Positions 1 through 5,953 of a stretch of 11,034 bases of DNA are shown piece after piece (the stretch's first letter is position 1; the number at the start of each line of letters is the position of its first letter). The notes beneath the pieces are model-generated. The model did not search any database. It saw nothing but the letters and a program-made list of their open reading frames with translations, and had not been told where the DNA came from. The stretch spans positions 1 through 11,034 of the forward strand of contig CAMDCZ010000055.1 in NCBI GenBank assembly GCA_945890735.1, written 5' to 3'. Made by a program: the position numbers and the translations under genes. The DNA is from Bordetella parapertussis. GTDB taxonomy: Bacteria > Pseudomonadota > Gammaproteobacteria > Burkholderiales > Burkholderiaceae_C.

Positions 1-133
1 GGCGCTGGTTGTCAAACCAGCAACCACTCACACCAGCCTCGGTCGCCACCAGGGTCATGCCGCCCAAAGGGGTGCGTATCGGCATCTGCCAGGCTTGGCG
101 GTGGTCAGCAAAAGCGTTGGAGACAGAGGTCAT
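1..133 (-). CDS. ogt: Methylated-DNA-[protein]-cysteine S-methyltransferase, N-terminal part (cut by window edge)
   Basis: Reading leftward from an ATG at 133-131, 44 codons stay open to the window edge. The translation contains TPLGGMTLVATEAGVSGCWF at about residues 21-40. This resembles the N-terminal domain of O6-alkylguanine-DNA alkyltransferases (Ogt/MGMT), which typically has a 'TPLG-hydrophobic-A-x-x-x-G-hydrophobic' strand-turn-strand near the start. The family transfers alkyl groups from guanine O6 to a cysteine in a PCHR motif and repairs DNA in the cytoplasm. That cysteine would lie outside the window, so activity cannot be judged. No convincing Shine-Dalgarno sequence precedes the ATG. 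The gene diverges from the phosphomannomutase gene across 95 bp. It could instead be the C-terminal module type of an Ada protein, but the short lead-in before the domain favours stand-alone Ogt. The assignment rests on one short motif. Confidence 0.7.
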   Translation of the reverse strand, partial: MTSVSNAFADHRQAWQMPIRTPLGGMTLVATEAGVSGCWFDNQR

Positions 134-228
134 GTGGGCACCAGGGCTGAGCTGTCAAAGGGAGGATCGATCATAAGCCGCTGACCTTGCTCAAAGCCAT
201 CCGCGCCTGCCACCTACAATGCCCGACC
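134..228. promoter_or_regulatory. Divergent intergenic region with candidate promoters
   Basis: These 95 bases separate the divergent ogt-like and sugar mutase genes and should hold promoters for both. For the plus strand, TACAAT at 215-220 is a 5/6 match to the sigma-70 -10 box and lies 8 bases before the ATG at 229; the only nearby -35-like hexamer, TTGCTC at 187-192, is weak and 22 bp away. For the minus strand, TATGAT (175 down to 170) is a 5/6 -10 match, and a perfect TTGACA (158 down to 153) occurs without a -10 at the right distance. No longer inverted repeat was seen. Start sites are inferred only. Confidence 0.4.
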
Positions 229-1629
229 ATGCACATACCAGCCCATGTTTTCAAGGCCTACGACATCCGTGGCGTGGTGCCCAGCGCATTGAATCCTGAC
301 ATCGCCACGGCACTCGGCCGCGCCTTTGGCACCCAAGCCTTGGCGCAGGGTGAGACCACGGTCGCGGTCGGTCGCGATGGCCGCTTGAGCGGGCCCGCGC
401 TCGCCCATGCCTTGGTGCAAGGTTTGGTGGACGTGGGTGTGAAAGTGATCGATGTCGGCATGGTCACCACGCCTCAGTTGTATTACGCCGCCAACACCTT
501 GTGCCACAGCGGCATTCAAATCACCGGTAGCCACAATCCCAAGGACTACAACGGCTTCAAGATGGTGATGGCGGGCAGGGCGATCCACGGAGACGAGATA
601 CAAGGCCTGCGGCAAATGATGCAAGACCAAGCTTGGGTCTTGCAAGCAGGCGGCAGTGTTCAAGCCGTGTCGGTGAATGCGGACTACCAACACCGCATCG
701 TGCAAGACATCCAATTGAGCCGTCCGATGCGCATCGTGGTCGACAGCGGCAACGGCATCGCTGGCGCATCTGCGCCCGACATCTTGCGCGCCATTGGCTG
801 CGAGGTGATTGAGCTCTTCAGCGAGGTCGATGGTGAATTCCCCAACCACCACCCCGACCCCAGCAAACCCGAAAACCTCACCGACCTGATCGCCGCCTTG
901 AAGGCCAGCGGGGCCGAGTTGGGCTTGGCGTTTGACGGCGATGGCGACCGTTTGGGCATCGTCACCAACGACGGCCAAACCATTTACCCCGACCGCCAAA
1001 TGATGCTGTTTGCCAAAGACGTGCTGAGCCGCGTGCCCGGTGGCTCGATCGTGTTCGATGTGAAATGCTCGCAGCAACTCGCCCCAGCGATTCGCGCGGC
1101 TGGCGGTGTGCCTGTGATGTTCAAAACCGGTCATTCGCTGATCAAGGCGCAGATGAAAGCCATCGATTCGCCCTTGGGTGGTGAGATGAGCGGCCATGTG
1201 TTTTTCAAAGAGCGTTGGTATGGGTTTGACGATGGCACCTATGCAGGCTGCCGCTTGCTGGAGATCCTGAGCCGCTCGCCTGACGCCAATGCGGTGTTGC
1301 ATGCCTTGCCCACTAGCCAATCAACCCCGGAATTGAACGTGTCGTGTGCAGAAGGCGAACCGCACCGCGTGACCGCTGAACTACTGAAACGTGCGCAAAC
1401 CCAAGGCATGCCATCGCCCCAACACCAACCCGTGTTGTGCGACATCGATGGTGTGCGCATCGACTGGGCCGACGGTTTTGGATTGGTGCGGGCCTCAAAC
1501 ACCACGCCCGTCTTGGTCTTGCGTTTTGAAGGCCAAACCCCCGAGGCCTTGGCGCGCATCCAAGCTGACATGATGGCCTTGCTGCGGCAAGTCAAACCCG
1601 ACGCACAGGTGCAAGAGGCCGCGCATTGA
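229..1629 (+). CDS. algC: Phosphomannomutase/phosphoglucomutase (AlgC/ManB type)
   Basis: This 466-residue cytoplasmic enzyme of the alpha-D-phosphohexomutase family interconverts hexose 6-phosphate and 1-phosphate, supplying precursors for nucleotide sugars used in LPS and exopolysaccharide. All four family signatures are present: the phosphoserine loop TGSHNP at residues 99-104 (catalytic Ser101), the magnesium loop DGDGDR at 236-241, the sugar-specificity loop GEMSGH at 318-323 and the phosphate-binding RASNTTP at 421-427. The length matches AlgC (about 463). The reading frame is open back to a TTG at 187, but homologues begin with a short run before 'FKAYDIRG', so ATG 229 is preferred. 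It has no clear ribosome-binding site, and a TACAAT box ends only 8 bases upstream. Its stop overlaps the waaC start codon, so it probably heads an LPS operon. Whether mannose or glucose phosphate is the main substrate cannot be told from sequence. Confidence 0.93.
   Translation: MHIPAHVFKAYDIRGVVPSALNPDIATALGRAFGTQALAQGETTVAVGRDGRLSGPALAHALVQGLVDVGVKVIDVGMVTTPQLYYAANTLCHSGIQITGSHNPKDYNGFKMVMAGRAIHGDEIQGLRQMMQDQAWVLQAGGSVQAVSVNADYQHRIVQDIQLSRPMRIVVDSGNGIAGASAPDILRAIGCEVIELFSEVDGEFPNHHPDPSKPENLTDLIAALKASGAELGLAFDGDGDRLGIVTNDGQTIYPDRQMMLFAKDVLSRVPGGSIVFDVKCSQQLAPAIRAAGGVPVMFKTGHSLIKAQMKAIDSPLGGEMSGHVFFKERWYGFDDGTYAGCRLLEILSRSPDANAVLHALPTSQSTPELNVSCAEGEPHRVTAELLKRAQTQGMPSPQHQPVLCDIDGVRIDWADGFGLVRASNTTPVLVLRFEGQTPEALARIQADMMALLRQVKPDAQVQEAAH
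1613..1618 (+). promoter_or_regulatory. Ribosome-binding site of waaC
   Basis: AAGAGG lies inside the last codons of the sugar mutase gene, 7 bases before the TTG at 1626. It supports TTG as the true waaC start despite the rare codon, because the translation from there begins MRVLVVKLSSLGD, matching the usual N-terminus of WaaC. Confidence 0.6.
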
Positions 1630-2621
1630 GGGTGTTGGTCGTCAAGTTGTCTTCGCTTGGCGATGTGGTGCACAGCTTGCCTGCGGCCATGGACATGCAT
1701 GCCATGGTCCCCAACATACAGATCGATTGGGTGATCGAGCCCGCATTTGCGCCCTTGCTGGCCTTGTGTCCTGCCGTGCAGCGGGTGATTGCCTGTGATC
1801 TGCGGCGATGGCGCAAACAATGGTGGCGCAGCGATACCCGGGCCGCTTGGCGAGCGTTTCAACACCATCTGCAAGCCGTCGATTACGACATGGTGATCGA
1901 CCTGCAGGGCTTGAGCAAATCTGCCTTGGTGGCCAAGATGGCGAATTTGCGACCCGGTGGTCAGCGGGTCGCGATGGCCAATCGAACCGAGGGCTCTGCG
2001 TACGAGGCGCCCACCCGTTGGGTAGCGGATGTGAGGGTGCCGTGTGAGTGGCACAGCCATGCGGTTGACCGGGGTCGCCATGTCTGTGCCCAAGCGCTGG
2101 GCTATGCCCTGCCAAGCCAGTTGCAAGCGGGCTTGCAAACCACGCCCGACCCCAGTGTCGCGGGCAACACCGTGGCCCTGGTGCATGGCAGTTCGCGGGC
2201 GGACAAAGCATGGCCGCTCACGCATTGGCAGGCGTTGGGACAGGCTTTGCAACAGCAAGGCTTTGCGCTGGCCTTGCCACATGCCAACGACGCAGAGTTA
2301 CAAACTGCGCAAGCCGTGGCCCAAGCCTGCCCAGGCGCGGTCATCTGGCCGCGTACCGACTTGGTGGCGCTCACTCAACGCTTGGCCGCTTGTGTCGGCG
2401 TGGTGGGTGTGGACAGTGGGTTAAGCCACATCGCCGTGGCCTTGGGTTTGCCGCATGTGCAGATGTACAACTTCCATACCGCCTGGCGCACCGGACCCAA
2501 GCACAGCCCTGTGCAGACGGTGGTTTTTGAATCGCCCACGCCCGCCGTGGCATCGGTGCTCAAGGCTTGGCAGCTTTGCAGGCCAGCCAGCCAACAACCC
2601 CTGGTGCAAGCCCCGCCATGA
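1626..2621 (+). CDS. waaC: Lipopolysaccharide heptosyltransferase I
   Basis: This 331-residue GT9 glycosyltransferase adds the first L-glycero-D-manno-heptose from ADP-heptose to Kdo2-lipid A at the cytoplasmic face of the inner membrane. The N-terminus reads VLVVKLSSLGDVVHSLPA with Asp13, the residue expected at the acceptor/catalytic site. The C-terminal nucleotide-sugar domain shows VHGSSRADKAWP at 186-197 (Lys194) and GVDSGLSHIAVALG at 261-274 (Asp263), both hallmarks of ADP-heptose binding. Length agrees with Escherichia coli WaaC (about 320). Translation starts at TTG 1626, whose last two bases are the first two of the upstream TGA, with AAGAGG 7 bases before it. The gene ends by ATGA overlap with waaA. 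Heptosyltransferase II (WaaF) is the closest alternative, but its N-terminal pattern differs and WaaC fits better. Confidence 0.92.
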   Translation: MRVLVVKLSSLGDVVHSLPAAMDMHAMVPNIQIDWVIEPAFAPLLALCPAVQRVIACDLRRWRKQWWRSDTRAAWRAFQHHLQAVDYDMVIDLQGLSKSALVAKMANLRPGGQRVAMANRTEGSAYEAPTRWVADVRVPCEWHSHAVDRGRHVCAQALGYALPSQLQAGLQTTPDPSVAGNTVALVHGSSRADKAWPLTHWQALGQALQQQGFALALPHANDAELQTAQAVAQACPGAVIWPRTDLVALTQRLAACVGVVGVDSGLSHIAVALGLPHVQMYNFHTAWRTGPKHSPVQTVVFESPTPAVASVLKAWQLCRPASQQPLVQAPP

Positions 2622-3886
2622 TTCGGTTTGTCTATGCTCTTTTCATGTGGCTGCTGGTGCCCTTGGTGCTGCTCAAACTGTTCAAGCGTGCCCGACTGGA
2701 GCCAGCCTACGCCCAGCACATCGCCGAGCGTTTTGGTTTTTACGAAATGCCTGCCCAAGCGGGTGCTGTGTGGATTCACGCGGTCTCATTGGGCGAGACC
2801 CGCGCGGCCATGGCCTTGGTCAAGGCTTTGCGCGAGGCCAACCCGGGCATGCGCTTTGTCTTCACCCACGGCACCGCCACCGGGCGCACCGAAGGTTTGG
2901 CGATGCTGCAGGCAGGCGATGTCCAGGTCTGGCAACCCTGGGACACGCCGCAAGCGGTTCAGGGTTTTTTGCAGCACTTTCAACCGCGCATTGGCCTGTT
3001 GATCGATACCGAGGTGTGGCCCCATTTGCTGTGGCAGGCCAAGGACCAAGGGGTGCCTGTGGTGTTGGCGAATGCCCGTTTGAGCGACAAATCCTGGCGC
3101 AAAGCCCAGCAATGGCAGGTCTTGGCCCGCCCGGCGTTTGGCAGCTTGCACGCGGTGTGGGCGCAATCCGAAGAAGACGCCAAACGCTTGCGTTCTTTGG
3201 GCGCCCCGGTCACTGCCGTGACTGGCAATTTGAAATTCGATGCCCAACCCGATGCCGACTTGTTGAAGCTCGGCCTCGATTGGCGGGCGCAGTCCACCCA
3301 AGCGATCGTGGTCTTGGCCATCTCCCGCGAAGGCGAAGAGGCCGCTTTGCTCGACCTGCTGTTGGCCAAGCCCGCGCTGATGCAAACGGTGCAATGGTGG
3401 ATCGTGCCCCGCCATCCCCAGCGCTTCGAGGAAGTGGCGGGCTTGGTGCAAGCACGTGGTCTGGGTCTGGTGCGACGCAGTGATTGGTCAGAGACCCCCG
3501 CATGCCAAGAACTGAGCAACCCGCATGCTGTGGTCTTGGGTGACTCTCTGGGCGAGATGCCTTTTTATTTTGGCGCGGCCAGCGTGGCTTTGTTGGGCGG
3601 GAGTTTTGAACCCCTGGGGGGTCAAAACCTGATCGAAGCCTGTGCCTGTGCCTGCCCCGTGGTGATGGGGCCGCACACCTTCAACTTCGCGCAAGCGGCC
3701 ACATCGGCTTTGTCAGAAGGTGCAGCGCTTCGGGTGGAGAACTTGGCAGTAGGCATGCAACAGGCCCATGATTTGGCCCTGGACCGCGCGGGCCAGGCAC
3801 GCAGGGCAGGCGCGGCCAGTGCTTTCTCCAAGCGTCACCAAGGCGCGGTGGCCAAGTGCGTGGCCTTGATGCGTGACCTGACCTAG
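2618..3886 (+). CDS. waaA: 3-deoxy-D-manno-octulosonic acid (Kdo) transferase
   Basis: This 422-residue GT30 enzyme transfers Kdo from CMP-Kdo onto lipid IVA, the first step of LPS core assembly, at the inner membrane. A hydrophobic N-terminal anchor spans about residues 4-21. Family motifs appear in order: HAVSLGE at 54-60 (Glu60 matches the catalytic base), DTEVWP at 130-135, GNLKFD at 203-208, SREGEE at 236-241, VPRHPQR at 263-269, and the CMP-binding run GGSFEPLGGQNLIEA at 327-341 followed by GPHTFNF. Length is that of E. coli WaaA (425). The ATG at 2618 overlaps the waaC TGA as ATGA, so translational coupling is likely. The frame is open upstream to 2567, but that would overlap waaC further and add residues before the normal anchor. 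The stop TAG at 3884-3886 is one base from the convergent tolC stop. Whether it adds one or two Kdo residues cannot be decided here. Confidence 0.95.
   Translation: MIRFVYALFMWLLVPLVLLKLFKRARLEPAYAQHIAERFGFYEMPAQAGAVWIHAVSLGETRAAMALVKALREANPGMRFVFTHGTATGRTEGLAMLQAGDVQVWQPWDTPQAVQGFLQHFQPRIGLLIDTEVWPHLLWQAKDQGVPVVLANARLSDKSWRKAQQWQVLARPAFGSLHAVWAQSEEDAKRLRSLGAPVTAVTGNLKFDAQPDADLLKLGLDWRAQSTQAIVVLAISREGEEAALLDLLLAKPALMQTVQWWIVPRHPQRFEEVAGLVQARGLGLVRRSDWSETPACQELSNPHAVVLGDSLGEMPFYFGAASVALLGGSFEPLGGQNLIEACACACPVVMGPHTFNFAQAATSALSEGAALRVENLAVGMQQAHDLALDRAGQARRAGAASAFSKRHQGAVAKCVALMRDLT
3638..3655 (+). repeat. Three tandem near-identical hexanucleotides inside waaA
   Basis: GCCTGT, GCCTGT and GCCTGC lie in tandem and encode the alternating Ala-Cys run in EACACACPVV at residues 340-349 of WaaA. 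This is in frame and next to the CMP-binding motif. A change of one unit would add or remove two residues without shifting the frame. It may be chance. Confidence 0.5.
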
Positions 3887-3890
3887 GTCA
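3879..3890. other. 12-bp perfect palindrome spanning both convergent stop codons
   Basis: TGACCTAGGTCA is identical to its reverse complement. It contains the waaA stop TAG (3884-3886) on the plus strand and the tolC stop TGA (3890 down to 3888) on the minus strand. There is no loop and no T-run on either side, so it is not a classical rho-independent terminator. Confidence 0.6.
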
Positions 3891-5234
3891 AGGGGCCAAG
3901 AGTTTGTTGATGTCTTGCAGGTCTTGCAACTGCAAGCTGCCACTGAGTTGACGCAACTTGAGGTGACCGACCAGCACGTCATAACGTGCTTTGGCCAATT
4001 TGGCCTTGGTGTCATAGAGCTTGCTTTGTGCATCCAAGACATTGATGTTGATGCGCACGCCTACCGAGTAGCCGAGTTGGTTGGCTTCCAGCGCCACTTG
4101 GCTGGATTCTTCAGCGGCTTTCAAGGCCTTGACCTGTCCCACGCCAGAGACCACACCAAAGTAAGCAGCACGGGTGGCTTGGGCGATGTTGCGGGCCGCA
4201 TTGTCTACATCGGCCTGGGCTTTGTTGGCCAGTGACAGGGTTTCGCGCACCCGGTTGTTCAAGGCGTTACCGGTGTACAAAGGCCAGTTCAACACCACGG
4301 CACCCGAGGCGACGCCCATGCGTGAATCGGCCAAACCCGCGGCACCACCATTGACGTTGTTTTGGTAGGTGTAGCTCAGTTGTGCGTCCAGCGTGGGGCG
4401 AAGACCCGCATCGGCTTTTTTGGTTTCCAGTTGGGCCACGTCCAGGCCGATACGGGCTTGTTTGACCGAGGGGTTTTGTTGTTCGCTGATCAAGACCCAT
4501 TCATCCACGTTGGCGGGTTGCGGGGCTTCTGGCATGGCAGTCAAGGCCACGGCTTTGGGACTCAAGCCCGATTTGCCCACGAGTTGCTCGAGCGCCATTT
4601 TTTTCACGCGCAGGTCGTTGCTGGCGGCGATTTCTTGGGCCACCACCAGGTCGTAGGTGGCTTGGGCTTCACGGGTGTCGGTGATGGTGGTGGTGCCCAC
4701 CTCGAAATTGCGTTTGGCAGAGGCGAGTTGCTCGGCCACGGCTTTCATTTGAGCCTGCACAAAGGTCAGGGTGTCTTGGCTGGCCAGCACATCGAAATAC
4801 ACCTGGCTCAAGCGCACCATCAGGTCCTGCTCGGCGGCGCGCAGTTGCTCTTCGGCCAGCTTCAATTGCAAATGGGCTTGAGAGACCTCGACCTTGTCTG
4901 CCGGACGGTACAGGGGTTGGGTGGCTGCCACCGTGCCAGTTTGGCTGCTGTAGCCACGGGTGTTGTCTGCAAAGCCAGTGGGGACCGAGTTGATGTAGTT
5001 GGAATTCAGGCTGTTGACATCGCCTTTCAGGTTCAGGTTGACGCTGGCACCCAATTTGGCTTGGGCCTGCTCGACGCGCAGCTTGGTGGCTTGGGCTTGC
5101 AATTGCACCGACTTGAAACTGGCATCGAATTCGCGGGCGACATCAAACAACTCAACCAGGTTCTGAGCGCGGGCTGCGCCTGAGAAGGCCAAACTCATGG
5201 CCGCAATCAAGGGCAGGGTGCGAAACAATTTCAT
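3888..5234 (-). CDS. tolC: TolC-family outer membrane efflux channel
   Basis: This 448-residue outer-membrane factor forms a trimeric channel-tunnel that carries substrates from an RND or type I exporter across the periplasm. A Sec signal peptide is clear: MKLFRTLPLIAAMSLAFSGA then ARA-Q, with cleavage expected after residue 23. No lipobox cysteine is present, so it resembles TolC rather than lipoprotein OprM. The mature part shows the two structural repeats of the family, with long alanine- and glutamine-rich helical stretches and features such as TQPLYRP and LNWPLYTGNALNNRV. Two start codons are possible. The ATG at 5240 abuts AAAGGA, leaving no spacing, while the ATG at 5234 has that Shine-Dalgarno sequence 5 bases upstream and begins directly with the signal peptide, so 5234 is chosen. 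It lies downstream of the pump and methyltransferase genes in the same direction, and probably serves the adjacent RND pump, perhaps other pumps too. Confidence 0.93.
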   Translation of the reverse strand: MKLFRTLPLIAAMSLAFSGAARAQNLVELFDVAREFDASFKSVQLQAQATKLRVEQAQAKLGASVNLNLKGDVNSLNSNYINSVPTGFADNTRGYSSQTGTVAATQPLYRPADKVEVSQAHLQLKLAEEQLRAAEQDLMVRLSQVYFDVLASQDTLTFVQAQMKAVAEQLASAKRNFEVGTTTITDTREAQATYDLVVAQEIAASNDLRVKKMALEQLVGKSGLSPKAVALTAMPEAPQPANVDEWVLISEQQNPSVKQARIGLDVAQLETKKADAGLRPTLDAQLSYTYQNNVNGGAAGLADSRMGVASGAVVLNWPLYTGNALNNRVRETLSLANKAQADVDNAARNIAQATRAAYFGVVSGVGQVKALKAAEESSQVALEANQLGYSVGVRININVLDAQSKLYDTKAKLAKARYDVLVGHLKLRQLSGSLQLQDLQDINKLLAP

Positions 5235-5239
5235 GGTCA

Positions 5240-5245
5240 TCCTTT
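5240..5245 (-). promoter_or_regulatory. Ribosome-binding site that decides the tolC start
   Basis: On the minus strand AAAGGA (5245 down to 5240) is followed by 5 bases and then ATG at 5234. Its last base is the A of the other possible ATG at 5240, which it therefore cannot serve. Confidence 0.65.
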
Positions 5246-5255
5246 GGGTACGTCG

Positions 5256-5909
5256 TTAAAAGTGGAAGGCAGGGGTTTCAGCGAAACCGTGCAAGCGGGG
5301 CGTCACCACATCCCACAAAATCTGGCTGTGGCCTTGGCCATTGGCTTGGCGGGTGATGCGGGTGGCATGCATCATGGGCTCATCACCCACCACGGCCAGC
5401 ATACGCCCCTTGGGTTTGAGCAAGTTGAGCAAGGCCGGGGGCACCGAGGCCACCGAGCCGCCCAGGACCACGGCATCGAAAGGGCCTTCGGGCAAAGCGG
5501 TCGGTACGCCTGTGCTGTGTCGCACCTGCACATTGCGCACCCCTGCCTGGGCGAGGTGTTGTTGTGCGCTGGCGACCAAATCGGGGTGGCATTCCAGGCT
5601 CAGCACTTGCGCGCAGGACTGTGCCAACAAAGCGGTCAGGTAGCCGCTGCCGGTGCCAATTTCGAGCACAGATTCATGGGGCTGGAGTTGCAGGTCTTGC
5701 AGCAAGCGGGCATCGACCCGTGGCGCCAGCATGTGCTCGCCATGGGCCAAAGGTATTTCAGTGTCGCTGTAGGCCAGCGAGGCAAAAGCGGCTGGCACAA
5801 ACAGACTGCGCTCGAGCTGAGAAAGCAGGCCCAAGACGCGCAAGTCCAGCACCGACCAGGTGCGGATTTGCTGTTCGACCATATTGAAACGTGCAAGTTG
5901 GGTGTTCAT
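5256..5909 (-). CDS. Protein-L-isoaspartate O-methyltransferase-like protein, divergent
   Basis: This 217-residue cytoplasmic Rossmann-fold protein belongs to the PCMT family, whose typical members methylate isoaspartyl residues in damaged proteins using S-adenosylmethionine. The SAM-binding motif VLEIGTGSGY is intact at residues 81-90, followed by an acidic residue (Glu106) at the end of the second strand and PFDAVVLGGSV at 143-153. The N-terminal helix FNMVEQQIRTWSV is also family-like. However, the GQGQTISQP loop found in E. coli Pcm, which bears the active-site serine, is replaced by AHGEHMLAP at 55-63, and the TAAP after the fourth strand is replaced by GGSV. It may therefore bind SAM but act on another substrate, or be inactive as a repair enzyme. 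It sits 44 bp after the pump gene and, counting to ATG 5234, 21 bp before tolC. Pcm-like genes beside tolC occur in other proteobacteria, as I recall. No good ribosome-binding site is visible. Confidence 0.85.
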   Translation of the reverse strand: MNTQLARFNMVEQQIRTWSVLDLRVLGLLSQLERSLFVPAAFASLAYSDTEIPLAHGEHMLAPRVDARLLQDLQLQPHESVLEIGTGSGYLTALLAQSCAQVLSLECHPDLVASAQQHLAQAGVRNVQVRHSTGVPTALPEGPFDAVVLGGSVASVPPALLNLLKPKGRMLAVVGDEPMMHATRITRQANGQGHSQILWDVVTPRLHGFAETPAFHF

Positions 5910-5936
5910 GGTGTGGGGATGGGCTGGAAGCCGGTC

Positions 5937-5942
5937 ATTTTA
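5937..5942 (-). promoter_or_regulatory. Candidate -10 box of an internal promoter for pcm-like and tolC genes
   Basis: TAAAAT (5942 down to 5937) lies in the 44-bp gap after the pump gene, about 27 bases before the methyltransferase ATG. It matches the -10 consensus at 5 of 6 positions. The only -35-like hexamer nearby, TTGAAC (5957 down to 5952), is just 9 bp away, too close for sigma-70. An independent promoter for the last two genes is possible but weakly supported. Confidence 0.3.
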
Positions 5943-5953
5943 GCCAGCCGGGT

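Noticed and set aside
153..158. Perfect TTGACA -35 box on the minus strand upstream of the ogt-like gene
   Set aside because: No -10-like hexamer lies 16-18 bp downstream; at that distance the sequence is already the start codon region.
214..1320. Minus-strand open frame of 368 codons opposite the sugar mutase
   Set aside because: Entirely inside a gene with all catalytic motifs intact; the composition is that of an antisense shadow.
1239..2282. Minus-strand open frame of 347 codons across the mutase and waaC junction
   Set aside because: It is opposite two clear genes and shows no domain or plausible start signal.
2455..3483. Plus-strand open frame of 342 codons in another frame over waaC and waaA
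   Set aside because: It overlaps waaA in a different frame; its translation is Arg-, Gly- and Ala-rich without motifs.
3871..3905. Possible bidirectional terminator between waaA and tolC
   Set aside because: The palindrome has no loop, pairing does not extend beyond 12 bp, and there is no T-run on either strand.
5910..5953. Possible missing small gene or terminator between the pump and the methyltransferase
   Set aside because: Only 44 bases, with no start codon plus ribosome-binding site and no stem-loop.
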